Of a stretch of DNA of 64,000 nt, positions 1-12,880 are shown piece after piece. Source of the stretch: Tetrastigma voinierianum (lineage: Eukaryota > Streptophyta > Magnoliopsida > Vitales > Vitaceae); NCBI GenBank assembly GCA_016808115.1, contig JAEQBH010003949.1, forward strand, positions 355,226 to 419,225. Reading direction: 5' to 3'. Under the pieces are notes generated by a model. That model worked only from the letters and a program-made list of their open reading frames with translations, had not been told where the DNA came from and ran no database searches. A program made the position numbers and the translations under genes. Each line of letters begins with the position of its first letter. Within the stretch, counting starts at the first letter, position 1.

Positions 1-1145
1 CTGCAAATATAATGGCACGTACCACAGAGGCATAGAGTCTGCCATAATCTTGCGTTGTAGGCGGGTGTACTAGTTGCAACCATACGATGGGGTCTTCTTC
101 TTAGCACCATCCACTAAGATACCATGAAGGCGAAGGTCGTCTCCATACGTCTCGCTAAATCGGTGACCTCCCGAAGCTACACTTCCCTGTACGAGGATAT
201 GAAATGTGGTCGAGCCGGTGATATGCCACTCGTCTTAGCAGCCTCCTTTGCGACTAACTCAGGAACAGAATTTACTAAGATACATGAACCTCGGGTGTAC
301 TCACTGCAGACATATCATACTCTCTTCGGCTACTCAAAGCGTCTTCGGTACTCTTGCCTCGTAAGCGAAAGAGATATAATTATCTTCAAATCTCTCCTGA
401 GCGAGCCCGTATGTATTACCCTCTCAAAGAAGACGTGTAATCCTTGTACCCTTTGCAATGCTAAGCCGCAGAGGGAGAAGCACATATCTCAATGGTCCGT
501 CTATCAGATGCTCTCAGATCAAATGCTCTCTTCTCCACTTCGTCCAGAAAATCCATTGGGTCACCAGATACCCCATCAAATACAACCTCATTAAACTGGT
601 GCTCTTTGGAATAAGGAGAATGTGTCTGGGTCGAAATCTGGTCCACCGGTGAGGCTACTGTCTTAAACTGCGCAGTGATGCCTCTATAAGTTCTTGAGAG
701 CTGTATGCACCCAGTCCATACACACGAAAATGCCTCCATAGTGGCTGGCACGACACCGGAAACGTGCGTGCTGAAGCGTACTGGGGCATATTAACTGTGG
801 CTCCTCGACTGTGGCTCATCAGTAGGGTACTGTCTAGGCTGGCTGCACGGGCCTACCAGGTCTCCTTCGCCTCTCCCGGGAGCGGGTGGATCGGGCTGGG
901 GGGATACCTCATCTTGAATCCCGGGCCTCATCATAGGAGGCCAATCATGGATCTCGGCTAGCTGTATTCGCGTTAACCTCGATCTACGTGCTCATAATGT
1001 AAGAGTAAACCTGTGTGAACTAACATGAGCGTCTAGCAGACGACGAGAAAAACTAGATGCAATAGTGACGAGACAGGGGCGAACTCATTCTCTGATGCAA
1101 CGATCTTGGAAACTTAGACTACAGGCCGCTAGAAATGAACCTATG
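1..1145 (-). pseudogene. Ty3/gypsy gag remnant (element runs off window start)
   Basis: Internal 5' part of a minus-strand LTR retrotransposon. It lies directly downstream, in minus sense, of a tRNA-Met primer-binding site and a long LTR. The clearest stretch is the minus frame 461-751, with a gag-like FDG motif followed by DPMDFLDEVEKR. This resembles the start of the Ty3 retrotransposon gag domain, where FDG-x-DP precedes a helix ending in an acidic-basic run. Below about 460 the frame breaks, although gag-like text continues in other frames. A proline- and arginine-rich leader at about 790-960 probably encodes the gag N-terminus. No protease or RT is inside the window. Chromovirus-like (Del/Tekay or relative) is inferred from the long LTR and primer site. 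The gag assignment is moderately sure and the lineage is not. Confidence 0.5.
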
Positions 1146-1157
1146 GCTCTGATACCA
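1146..1157 (-). other. Primer-binding site, initiator Met tRNA
   Basis: The plus strand reads GCTCTGATACCA, so the minus strand reads TGGTATCAGAGC. This is the complement of the 3' end of plant initiator tRNA-Met and the classic (-) strand primer site of plant LTR retrotransposons. It sits 5 bases inside the inner LTR edge and fixes the element's orientation as minus. Confidence 0.85.
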
Positions 1158-1162
1158 ACACA

Positions 1163-3530
1163 TGCGACTAATCTAGGGGCTGAAGTGGCCAGAGCAGTAG
1201 GGAATGGGAAGGCATAAGGCCACACGAAACCCGTAGCAAGCCTTATTGAAATATTCATGCAGACTATCATCACGATCTTTTGGAGCTATATATCCCACAT
1301 ACATATATAAATAATAAACTCAAATGCAAACATCAATAGGAGAAATAAAAGTCTCGATCCATACACGAATTCATACACACAAATGAGCAATTATCGGATT
1401 CCACAAAAAAACATACCTAATGTATTCCAAAAGTACTAAGAGTGACACCTAGGTAAATAGACAAAGATTAGCCAATAATATCATAATAGTATGGCAGCCA
1501 GTGAAGGAAAGAATTATTTGGTTATCGAGGGTGCAGAGAAGGCGACAGTACCTGAAAAATAAATTGAAAGTGATGGAGTCTGAGAGTGAGTTAATATCAT
1601 ATAATCTATACCACCTCTACAATCAACAGGTTATACATATAGAATTTCAATATAATATATATCATATTGAGACTATATAATAATACTGCTCACACATATG
1701 TATGCATGCACACACATCTGGGTTTCATATCATCACATAATCCTGATAATGAGAACTCTAAGGGACACTCATACGATACTACCAAGCTATAAGGCTCTCT
1801 CAAGTCCAATGTAGTAAGGCGCCACAGAAATGCTAAACCAAGAGTGCTACTCATTCGACACTGCTCCCATTAACCTATATTGCAAAATCTTCAGCAGGGT
1901 CCTTACACTCAGCACCTAACATATCATAATCCATAGCAAATAGTAGCAACTCAAACAGAGACCTTACCTCTAAACTGTCAGAGAGAACGCTCAAACCAGG
2001 GAACTCATGTCCATAACCATAAACCTATAACATAATACGATCATCTGGGTCATATGTAACCCCGTTAGGTGGTATGTCTACTATAGTTCCCAAATTACAA
2101 ATATTTCAAATACAATGCCGCGGCAATATCACTCTAACAATGCACACTCATCCCATCAAATCATACTTGATCTCATATGCGGATATATTTCATAACAAAA
2201 CTAAATAATTTAATTACCATAGTAAATACGATTCGATAGTAATAATCGTAATAAGTGATGAGGGGTGTAGCCCTAATGCCCGCAAATGCTATCTATTATC
2301 TGAAATGTCGTCTCAAACATAAATATCAACTCTGAAAATAGGGTCTCGTGCAGCTACTGGAGCTGCACAGCGTAGTGTGGAACAATCTAGAATAGAAAAG
2401 GCATAAATCAATATGAGACAGGAGTTGAAAGCAGCTCTGAGCTTGATAGACAAATTCACGGAGCTGGAAGCCAGATATAAAGCACATTTAAATTCACCAG
2501 AAAATTCAGAATGGAACCTCCCTTTAAAAGCGGACTTAACTCATAATGAACAAGTCGAAGACACATACAAATAACATTCGATATACACAGTCAAATCCAA
2601 ACATCGGCTAGGACACACAATTACAATTTTGTTATGACTAAGTCAGATCCATCAATCAACAATTTGTATTATAATATACACAAATCAAATCATATAACTA
2701 CTTTGGATTATACAATCTAGTAACTAGTCAAGCGTAATTAAATAGTGGACATATTCAACACATCATTGAACAATTAAAATCGATTATCGGACAGTTAAGT
2801 TAAGGTCCACAATTTGGGTATGGGTGCTAGAAGCTTGAATGCGAGGCCCAGTCAGAGTCGAGACCACAGGAGCGGGGGACGAAGCAGTTACGGCCAGGGC
2901 CAAAACTAGAGGTCGTGTGTGCCAGAACGGTGGCCGAGGAGAATTGAGGGTTCTTGGGGTGGGTTTATGGACACCGCCGCAGAAGTCCAGCTCAGGACCC
3001 AAAAATACGATCGTTTCGTCGGAGGACCACCCAGGGTGGCGAATCGGCCTGACAGATCCCGGCTCAGGCGAGAGCTTCCGCTTCGTTCCTGGGTGAAGCG
3101 TTCTTGAAACGTCGATCAAGGATGGATCATAGGATTTTAGGGGCGAGGGTTCGAATCTAAGGGTCGATGTGGCGGAGGTGGCGGAAAATGACGGACAGCG
3201 GTGGCGGCAAGGCGGAGAGAGAGACTGCTTGGCGTGATTAGGCGAGGGCAGGCAGTTCGGAGCGAGATCATGGCAAGGCAAGGGTGGCCGGTGATGGAGC
3301 TGCCTTTTTACGTGTGGGACTGGATCGGTGTGGAGGAGCAGGCTGATCAGCGTGACGGGGGAGTGGCGACGCCGTGGTGTCGGGGAGAGAGAGAAGGGTT
3401 TTTTTTTTTTTTGTTTGGTAGTCTTGCCCCCCTTTCAACTTAGTATATCAACTTTAAGTGTATTTATCAAATCAAAATAAATGTTGACAATTCATGAAAT
3501 AATTTAAATGGCCAAATTTTGGGTATTACA
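1163..3530 (-). mobile_element. 5' LTR of minus-strand Ty3/gypsy element
   Basis: The outer edge on the minus strand begins TGTAATACCC (plus-strand 3521-3530), a start typical of long chromovirus LTRs. The inner edge ends in ...GTCGCA at 1163, five bases from the primer-binding site. The length is about 2.37 kb. Most of it is AT-rich, but 2830-3400 is GC-rich and contains open frames of low-complexity composition on both strands. I regard these as chance frames, not genes. A T-run at 3400-3411 lies near the outer edge. The partner LTR lies outside the window. Flanking sequence at 3531 reads as the interior of a CACTA transposase, so this element probably inserted there. Confidence 0.65.
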
Positions 3531-3659
3531 AATGAAGTTTAAAATTGCAATCAATCGAGATTCAAGCCATAGATTCTAATAGGAAGCGAAATTAGTGCCA
3601 TGGAAGTGATGTATTATTTTCTATTATACGAGACTTGAGAGGTTGTATTAAAGTCGAAT

Positions 3660-5068
3660 GTGACGACATCTCACATGGTGGCATAATGAACATGAACAAG
3701 CGGATGGAGTAATGAACTAAATCCATCGGATCTTAGTTGCATGGAAACATTTTGACGACATTCACCCAGTTTTGCTTCAGCGGTAGAAATGTGAAATTTG
3801 GGTTTAGCCTGAGATGGATTTAGGCCTTTTGAGCTGATGGCCAACAATACTCATCGTGGCCAATCATCTTAATTCCGTATAATTTGCCCCCCTAGATGTG
3901 CATGAAAGAAACACATGTTCTTGGCAATAGTGTCTTGGTCGATCTAAAAGCGAAAGGATTGATGTTTTTCTTAAACCATTAATATCAGAATTGCTTGATT
4001 ATAGGAAGTCGGTGTGCTCACATATGATGTGTCCCTGAAACAAAATTTTATGGTAGGAAACGGCTTTGATGTGGTAGCGATTTTCTGCAATATCTTTGTG
4101 GGTTGGAGCACGGCTAGGAAATTGGCTTGCCCTTACTGTGGAAATGATTCCGATGCATTTTATCTAGCTAATGGGTGTAAAATATCGTGGTTTGATAATC
4201 ACAGAAAATTTCAACTTCCAAATCACCCTTTTAGACACAATAAACAGAGATTTCTTAAGAATAAAGTTGTCCTTGCCCCTCCTCCATGTAATAGATCTGG
4301 TGAGGATATTTTGCGAGGAATTGAGTAGGGTTGATGAAAATGTGAAGTTGAAAATTGAAGTCCAAGTAGTATCATTTCAAAAAATTTTGGGTGGCGAAAA
4401 CGTAGTATTTTTTGGGATTTGCCGTATTGGAAGACAAATATAATAAGACATAATTTTGACGTGATGCACATAGAAAAAACGTTTTCCTCTGATATTTTCA
4501 ATACGATCTTGAATATTTGAAGGAGGCAGACAATGCAAAATCACGAATAGAGATTTGTAATTGTCTTTGTAAAAGAAAAACGAGTTGGATAGGGATTCTC
4601 GCACTGGTAAATATCCAAAAGCTTGTTATACTTTGGATAAAAGACAAAAAGAAGTGTTATGTGATTGGTTGAAAAAATATAAGTCCCAGATGGATATGTG
4701 TCGAAACACAGCGAGGTGTTGATATGAGAAAATTCAAATTGTTCGGAATGAAAAGCCATGATTGCCACGTTTTATACAAAAGAGTGATCTTAGGTGAAAA
4801 CTTCGTGAATTGTTGCCTTCTAAAGTTTGGGAAGCAATAACTGAGTTAAGCTTATTTTTCAAAAACTTGACTTCCTCTGAGATAACAATAGCTGATATGG
4901 AAAAACTAGAGGGAGAAATTTCGGTAATCATTTGCAAATTGGAGGGAATATTTCCACTAGGAGCTTTTGACATTATGGAACATTCTTAGGTGCATTTAGC
5001 ACATGAATGGCGGACCCTTTAGGTATAGATGGATGTATCCATCGAGAAGGTAAATGCCAATTCTTGAA

Positions 5069-5158
<90 letters not shown>

Positions 5159-6480
5159 TTTTCACAATTTGTTAGGTTGATATTAGCGATTAACAAATTT
5201 CATGTGAGTATCTGTATCATTTGAAAAAATGTCAAAATAAAGCTCGAGTTGAAGGTTATACGTGCGTACTTGGTTGAAGAAGCAAGTACATTTGTTCTCA
5301 TTATTTTTGAGCCGCATCATTATCACGAAGCGAAAAATTCTAGTAATGACAATGGTGGCAAACTAAGTGTCAATAGAGGAAATTCTGCAGATAGTAAAAA
5401 TCGAATTCGATCACATGGACGTGCAACTATAAATCTTCTCTGATTATAAACTAAATGTTTGCACATGGTTACATATTATTGAATTGTGAAAATTAAACCA
5501 TTGTCTTGATAAGCGTAATTTATACTTTGAAGTTGCTAATTTGTTTATTGCAACTAAAATGGATATGTAATTGCTACTGTGGTTGGATGCAATTTATATG
5601 AGGAATGGTTACGGGAGCTTATGCCACATATAACTTAAAATGATATCAATAAGGAAGTCGAAAAACACTTTAACTGTGGTTAAGGAACATATGTAAGTTT
5701 CAATTGCAAATTACAACACGTGCCATATAATTTTTTATGTAAATGGATTAAAATAGCAATTAACATTTTATTTATGCGGCGTCTGAATCGATTGAAAATA
5801 ATTTCATATCAGGCGTTGCTAAAAGGACCTTTGCGTCTTGTTAAATCTTGCAGGTTTATTTTATCAATGACTAAATATCATACCCTGTCATGGTAACAAT
5901 AGACGGCTACAAGCAGTGGAGTTTGCATTAAGGGTGAATTGATGGATTATTATGGTAAATGAAATCTTGGAAATTGAATGAAATACCACAGCACACTTGA
6001 TAAAACATTGTGTGCTATTTAAGTGCAGTGGTTTGATCCGAAACACTTGATGTGGAGATAAGAGTCAAGCTGTGCCTACAACAGTTCAAATCGATCAAAG
6101 GAGAAGACTTGCTAATTTTGAACCTTTTGTGTGTTGGCCATGCAAACGCTCAGTGTATTACCTTCCTTTTCTAGCCTTGACGAGATAAAATGGATTGGTT
6201 GGCGAGTTTGTAGGTAAAACTGGGGCATATTTGAAATGAAAGCGCAAGACAAGGCCAATGAATTGAAAGAGGCCTTCGGGAAGAGTGGAGGTCATGAAAT
6301 AAATGAAAACTTGCCATACGAGGATAATGAACCTTTGATAGGTATGGACAATGAATTTGTTGACATTGGATGCGACGGGGAATCGAATCTACATACGAGA
6401 TTGGAGACGAATTTGATTCTAATTACTCGGAAAATGAAGAAAATTGTAATAATGCTGATGATAGCGAATAATTGTTCGCC
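3660..6480 (+). pseudogene. TNP2-type CACTA transposase pseudogene
   Basis: Plus-strand relic of the En/Spm TNP2 transposase (Transposase_21 family), split over several frames. Recognisable blocks in order are: a MRWH-like segment and a WKHFDDIHP-like segment (3680-3790); SSWPIILIPYNLPP (about 3850-3895); TYDVSLKQNF (about 4020-4050); ACPYCGNDSDAFYLANG, HRKFQLPNHPFRHN and RSGEDILRGIE in the frame 4014-4328; MHIEKT-like and YTLDKRQKEVLCDW-like blocks (about 4460-4670); KLFGMKSHDCH (about 4735-4770); and AYLVEEASTF (about 5262-5295). A downstream block near 6090-6230 resembles the TNP2 C-terminal region (FEPF..LAM..VYYLPFPSL). A TA/GA microsatellite interrupts the coding series. Multiple indels and stops make it non-functional. 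Family assignment is firm and exact ends are not. Confidence 0.8.
5072..5156. repeat. (TA)n(GA)n compound microsatellite
   Basis: About 37 bases of alternating TA are followed directly by about 48 bases of alternating GA. The tract lies between two conserved blocks of the TNP2 pseudogene, so it arose or expanded inside former coding sequence. Confidence 0.95.
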
Positions 6481-6489
6481 CACGTGAGT

Positions 6490-8690
6490 AAAACGCATAA
6501 TTCTAATATCATTAGTTATTTATGTTTCAATTAACTTATATAATTTAGACATTTGCATTATTATTTGAGATAATCATGTATATGTAATAATTTAATGTAT
6601 AATTATGATTGTTAATATTTTGAGGTCAAAACATGAATAATAGGAGAGGCAGGATCGTACGACCTCAGAGTCGAGATATCTTTAGTCTGTATTAAGACGG
6701 GACAGTCGAGATAAGGTCATCTCACACCTCCCGGCACCTCCCAGTATGGGCATGGCATCTTCATCGCCCGGTTATCCATACCCATGTCCTCGGCTGCCAA
6801 CGGCGATCTCTGGGAAAGCGCTGGTCCCGGAGTCAAAATTACACGAACCGTCGCGTCGCGATCTTGTTGAAGGTCCATTGCACAGTTAGGTTGGCGTTGA
6901 CGGGGCGGATATATATTGTATTCTTGGGAAGCAGTGAGTTATAAATTACTAACATACTCGTCATAGGTGTATCCATCGCACAATTACATTTCGTTCTCAT
7001 CGGTTATCCCTGGTATGTGCTCACGCCTGATGGTAGTACATTCGAGGAGAGATTAGAATTTAATGGATATTTGTGGAAAAATATCTTTCGGGGAGACAAA
7101 GATGTTCTACTTTAGAGTTTAGGTAAATAACTTATTTAAAATATTTTGACTTTTTGTATGTTAGTACTATATAATCTAAATTATATAGTATGTGGAATAT
7201 ATATATTATGTTCATTAGTTTTGTTCATTAAATCTTGAAATCTTTTATTGGAATTCTTCCAATAGATCACCTCGTCTACGACGTTTGGGAGAAATGAGCT
7301 CGTGTTAAGATTACAAGGATTTTTATAATAAGGCACTGCATAAGGTGAGCGACCAAGGTATATAAGTGAAGACATTTGGGCAAAGCTTGGATGCGATCTT
7401 TGGTCATCATCGAAGAAGCGATTACCGCTGTGATCAAATTCCACTAATAGAAGGAGGACGGAAGGATTAGTGTTTCCATACACCTTGGAGGAACATTGTC
7501 CCATCAAGAGCTGTGTGAGACATAAGTTCTCACATATCTATCTTCTTAAATGATCTTATTAGTCCATGTGCATTAACATTCTTGCATGAACAATTTATTC
7601 ACGGAATAGTTGCAACTCTTGATAATAATCATAACGTTTGATTGAATGAAGGATGAGCAATAAATTGTGAAAGGAATTTGATATGGATTTTTGGGTGATA
7701 ATATAAATGTAAATGTATTTTCTTAATGTTTGAGCAGGAGGTTTGTTGTTAAATATAGGAAATTTTACTTAGGAATTTTTAAAATTATGAGATAGCTGTT
7801 AGTGTTGGGACTCATATTTCTATTACGTTGGCGTTAAAATAACAATACATATCTACATGTATTCTTGTTATTAGGAGTCTTCTATGGGCGATCACATATC
7901 CTCATGAGGTTGTTTTTACACGCTCATGCAGCGCGGAATCATGACGGTGTGACATTAGTGAGCGATAGATTACATAGACAAATTCATGTACGCTAATTCA
8001 AATTAATATTCATTTCTTTTAACCTCTTAGTTTCATTTTACTATTTACATAACATTCGATTAATTTTATTACGGAGGCGAGTAGTAGAGAGTCTTGAGTC
8101 GAAGCAAATGAGGCAGTGACAAATGTTGAGAATCATACTTGCGTATATTATGAGTGATGGCTGGTAGGGATCCAGTGGATGGGTCTTTGGTTTGAGCTCT
8201 GAATGTTGTTGTCTTATGTGTCCTCCTCCTCCTCGGCTACGGCTAGTAGGCTTGCGGCAACTACCAATGGGGTCCGTGAGCTGCGGTGGTCGTGCTAATG
8301 GGCCCAGTATCGATAAGGTGGAGGGACTTCATAAGCGAGTAGATTACATAATGACATGACAGTCAATCGATCGTCGCGTCTCCTCCATCTTAGTTATTAT
8401 TTTTAAATTATTATCTTTTTTTTTGTAATCTCACTACACTTTTATATATTAATACATTATATAGCCCTATATTTTCATATTTATTGTATTTATTTAATTT
8501 TCATTATATAAGAATTAGAATAATTTAAATTTAATATTATTTATTTTAATATATTAAAAAAAATTCCAATAAATTAGAACAGTATTATATAAAATTGAGG
8601 AAAGGATTTAAATTTATGTATTTATTTTAATATATTAAAAAAATTCAGCAAAGAAATAGAGACGAATAATTAAATAAGTCTACATTTTTT
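6490..8690. other. CACTA interior, no recognised gene
   Basis: Between the transposase and the right end. CACTA elements often carry a second gene (TNPA-like) here. Short GC-rich islands at 6640-6910 and 8210-8390 could be exon remnants, but I cannot match them to a known family. The rest is AT-rich. Nothing else is supported. Confidence 0.4.
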
Positions 8691-8774
8691 TAGGAGCGAA
8701 AGGGTTGACTAGGTCTCCTAGAAATGAGACGGAACTCAAGATTCGATCTCTGTTCTGGGAACGGAGCTCAGTCC

Positions 8775-8860
8775 GTCTCTAAAAATAGGAATGAACATTT
8801 TAGTCTCTAATTTTTTAGAGCAGCAGAAACAAGGAAAATTTCGTCTCTATTCTGTCTCTA
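8775..8860. repeat. CACTA subterminal GTCTCTA repeats
   Basis: GTCTCTA occurs at 8775-8781, 8813-8819, 8843-8849 and 8854-8860, just inside the right terminus. In En/Spm elements, short subterminal repeats of this kind bind the element-encoded TNPA-like protein. The role here is by analogy. Confidence 0.6.
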
Positions 8861-8901
8861 GTAGTAAAGCAGGTAAATCTTTTATTTTCAGTCTATTCTT
8901 G

Positions 8902-8917
8902 AAATTTTCTTGTAGTG
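8902..8917 (-). other. CACTA right terminal inverted repeat
   Basis: AAATTTTCTTGTAGTG reads CACTACAAGAAAATTT on the minus strand. This matches the CACTA-family end with the diagnostic CACTA pentamer outermost. It marks the right border of the DNA transposon. Confidence 0.85.
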
Positions 8918-11160
8918 ATATGTCAACGAATGGGAGTGAGCTTCAAGCTCAATAAGAAATATTAATACGGTTTCATGGATCAAAAGGTTTTCGATCATAT
9001 AACAAATAAGAGATGTTTTTCATCAAAATTGTCTATTCAAAAATAAGCTAAAACATTCAAAATTTTCCTTCAAAACATTCTCAAATTCATTTCAAATCAG
9101 TTTAATATCAAATGGGATCCAAACAATTTCATACCAAATTTTGATTCAAACACTTTCATATCAAAGTCCAAAATCAAATATATTTTTCTCTAGTCAACAA
9201 AAATCAAATGGTGCCCAGCCATGTGGGACTTTCAAATGGATGGCTAGCCACAAATTGTTCTTTTTAAGGTAGACAGAACCAAAAGACTACTAGTACTAGT
9301 AATCTTTAACCAAAAAATAGGAGTTAGGATTGGAAATCAGTGGTAAGCTCTGGAAATGAATGTGAAGTATCGACTATTATTCCTGTTGACAAGGGCTGAA
9401 TAGTGTCAACTATTATTCCCTTTGACAATGGTCGAATAGTGTCCCCTACTATATTTCTTCTTCTTTTTTTCTATACTCCCATAGTACAGTGGTCCCTACT
9501 ACTTTTTTTTTCCACAAACTCAAAGCATATGGTGGTCTTCTACCACCTTTATTTCCTTTTCATTCTTAAAACAATTTGGTACCTTCTAACTAGTATTGCA
9601 TTTATTTTAAAAAAATAGTTAAATCTAAATCTGAAAACCTTTGAGGATTTGATCTAAACTTAAGAAAATTAGATAATCTACACAAATAAATGTGAAAAAT
9701 AAGTAATGAAGATCTTACCTTCAAAGTTTGGCTAAACCTAGATATTAAGTTCTAAGTCTTTTGGGATTCTAGAACAAGAGAGCCACTCTCGGGAAAGAAT
9801 GGGAAAAAATTTATTCACTATAATAATAGATCTGGGAAAAATCTTATATCTTGAGGTTTTTTCTTCAAGCCTAGTTATGGAGTTCTATAATCGAGAGAGA
9901 CTATGTAGAAAGAAACGAGAGAATCGATGAATAATAAATATTTTTTATTATTTTCTGTTATACCTAGGGTTTCATAGGGAGTACCATATATCATTCTTTA
10001 ATTTTAAAAGAGCCACTCTACACTAAAAAGTACAAGGTATTTATAATAAATATCAACTTACATTTACTTGGTAAATTTGAAAAGTAGTATCACTTTATCT
10101 ATTTATGATCTAACTTGGGAGTTCAAAATAGGTTATGTTAAATCAAAGAGTTATTATGTAATTCTAATATTGTTATAAATGGTCTGAGTGGAATTCATAG
10201 TGAACATAATTATAACCACCTTTTTAATCAAGTTGATAGTAATTTAATTTAATTTTTATTTTAAATAAAAGATAAATTATTATGAATCCTTTTAGCATGG
10301 AGCTCTAAAATTGTTCTTTGGAGCACATCTAATCGAAAATCAACATATATGGCTATAAAGAAAGAAAAACTCAAAAAAGCACCATGTCTATTCAAAATTT
10401 CAACTTTACCTGTTGAAACTCTAGCATACAAATTATTCTGATGACTCATAAGAAGTTAAGCTATAGGAACACTATATTTAATGTGCATGGGATAACATTA
10501 TTTAAATCAAACACAAACATGATATCTAAAGAATGGAAATGGATAAAAGGTGTAGAATTTTGTGGAGAAAGAAAGTAAATAAGAAAATTACATCAATCAA
10601 TATATATGAATTGATAGGAGGAACGTAGAAAGTTCAAACGTGATTTATAGGTCAAATATAACAATTTTGAAATTTGGAAGCTACATTTGATTCTTAGAAA
10701 TTGAGGGGGAAATATAAGGAAAGATAAGAAGAAAGAGTATAAAAGAAGGAAAAAAATGATAGAAAAATTCAATATATTATTTTTATTTGATACTTCTTAT
10801 ATTATTTATTTTAATTAACAATATAAGGTAAATAATTTTAAAAAAAATATGAGTTTTTAAGTAATTGTATATTTAGTACTATTTAGAATTTTCATTGGAG
10901 CAACAAAACATAAAAACATCATTTTCTTAATATTTTCCTATCATAATACTTTTTCATAAATCAAACACAACTTTAATATCCTAATTTGCCAAGCTGAAAT
11001 TCACAACTTAGAAACTCTTCCATGACTTCATTGAGTCATAGAAGTCAGAAACTTTATATTTTCTTCCATCCTCTCCTTTTTTTTCCACAAAAATGTTCCC
11101 TCGTGATAGAGAGCCTTGATGGATTTTCAAAAGCTACTGCCTAATATTGGCAAAAGGTTT
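8918..11160. other. AT-rich noncoding stretch
   Basis: No gene or element is recognised. It contains one short tandem duplication (9371-9442) and many A/T runs. Text such as splice-like pyrimidine tracts is present but not coherent enough to call introns. Confidence 0.5.
9371..9442. repeat. 36-bp imperfect tandem duplication
   Basis: Two adjacent 36-base units (9371-9406 and 9407-9442) share ACTATTATTCC, TTGACAA and GAATAGTGT, with a handful of substitutions. Confidence 0.8.
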
Positions 11161-12880
11161 TTATAGGGATAAGGAATATGATACCTTTGGTGTTTGTTCA
11201 TATGTCTTGGCCCTTAAACTATTTTAAGTGAGCAATGCCTAAGTTTATTTAGTAGCTTAAAAAATGCCACCCCATGTCCAAAGCATTTAACGAGATGGCC
11301 AAACGGGATGTTAACTGCGATGTGGCACTCCTCATATGCGATTTTAACATGTGGCACCTTTGCACATGATTCTTTAAACTCAAACATTGTTTTGACAAAA
11401 TGCACTTCATCCCACTATCGATTCTTGATGGTACCTTAAATACTCATTTTGTATCCTCATACTTTGCTTAAGTTTTAGTAGTTTTATGAGATAAATAAGT
11501 GTCCTAATGTTTTCTTTTCTCAATTTTGTGATTAGGCCAACCATTGAGCGAAAATGAGCTAAATTGAAGAAAAATCGACAAAGTCATCATGCGTCGCGGC
11601 AAACATGATTCTTTAGCCTAAATTCACGTATACATGGCTTCCTCATTGGCATGTGAGATTCTAGACTATGAGAGCTTTAAAGTAGACACGAGAGATGCAT
11701 GATTGAAATCAAATGACGGAATCGACATCACGAAATTGAAGGAAATGTAAAGATGAAATTCGGGATTAAGCGCGAGAGTCACTTGTGCTTTTAATGTGAG
11801 TCCACTCAAGCTATGGCGTGAGTTGGCTTTGATAGTTCCGGTAGCTCTCCATTTCGCCACGTTGTAATGTTAGATCCGCCACACTACAACGTGAAAGTCG
11901 AGCCCATGTTTTTTCAAAGCCCATCTCCTATTTCTCTTTTGGTTTTTGACTAATAAGAGGAGAAATTAGGGCATTGACCAGGTTAGGGAGCCAAGAGTTT
12001 CTCTTGTGCAAGGGAAACCCTAGGGTTTCACAAACCTGCTGGCAAGCTCTCTTTGGGGGAGGAAGAAGATTGAAGAAGAAGAGGAAAGATTTGAAGGAAT
12101 TGAGCATTTCATACCATATCATATTTCTTCTCCTCTTTATGTTTTCTCTCTTTTTTCTTTGGTTGGATTTCTCCTCTCCATGAACTAATCTCATTTTCTA
12201 GGGTTTTGATGAAGTCTAAACAATGAACTATGGTGTTTAGCTTTGATTTGTAATCTTTGATGTTTGGATTTTCTTATATATTGAATGTTCTATTCAATTC
12301 CTAATGCTTGTTGATGATTGATCAACATAGTTATGGCAATAGGGGTTGAGAAACAATAATTAGGTTAGACCATGAATGGAATGTCATGTTTCACCATATA
12401 ATAGAGATCTTTGTGGGTTACATGTGGCTTATTAGGTTTCTAATGCTTAATGCATCCTTGGTTAGGAAGGTTTGATGTAGAGATGCATTAAAACCTTTTC
12501 CAAGGGTAGATTGTTATTGCTTGAGAAAGAATACAGGGCTTAGGCGAAATCCGCTAGTAATATATGGTTTGATTGTCTTTGGGACCAAATTGAACCTCAC
12601 CATAGGAATTTATTAAATAAAATAAAAATCCTATGCTTTCTTATAGCTATTTCATATTTTAGACTTTAGATTTGAGATTCCTCTAGTTTGAATTGTGTTC
12701 CATTTAAACTTCACCTTTGTGTAAATCCAAATAAAGTTATGACTATTCTACTTTCGATAGTTAGTAACTTAATCCTCGTGGGACGATACTCTTCTTTATC
12801 ATTTTATTACTTAAGGAGACCTGTGCACTTGCGCAAATCGGCGTACACATTTTATATAGCACATTTTGAGCTTATCAATC
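11160..12880 (+). mobile_element. LARD-like LTR sequence (non-autonomous)
   Basis: The text resembles LTRs of large retrotransposon derivatives: a wordy AT-rich body with no coding, then a hallmark 3' section near 12775-12880 containing CGTGGGACGATACTC, TTATTACTT and GTGCACTTGCGC. The segment at 11490-11545 (ATAAATAAGTGTCCTAATG... GATTAGGC) also recurs inverted near 51615-51665. No primer site or partner LTR is visible, so it may be a solo or fragmented LTR. Boundaries are approximate. Confidence 0.4.

Larger units (their letters stand above)
3531..8917 (+). mobile_element. CACTA (En/Spm) DNA transposon, left part missing
   Basis: The region contains a decayed TNP2-type transposase (3660-6480) on the plus strand. 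It ends on the right with AAATTTTCTTGTAGTG, whose reverse complement CACTACAAGAAAATTT is the standard CACTA terminal inverted repeat. Subterminal GTCTCTA repeats precede the end, as is usual for this superfamily. The left terminus and transposase N-terminus are absent because an LTR retrotransposon abuts at 3530. They may lie beyond the window start. The 3-bp target duplication cannot be checked for the same reason. Confidence 0.75.

Noticed and set aside
2784..3281. 165-residue minus-strand open frame
   Set aside because: Lies inside an LTR, GC-rich and low complexity, overlaps an open frame on the other strand. No family resemblance.
4996..5196. Minus-strand ORF with LS/IY repeats
   Set aside because: Translation of the TA/GA microsatellite.
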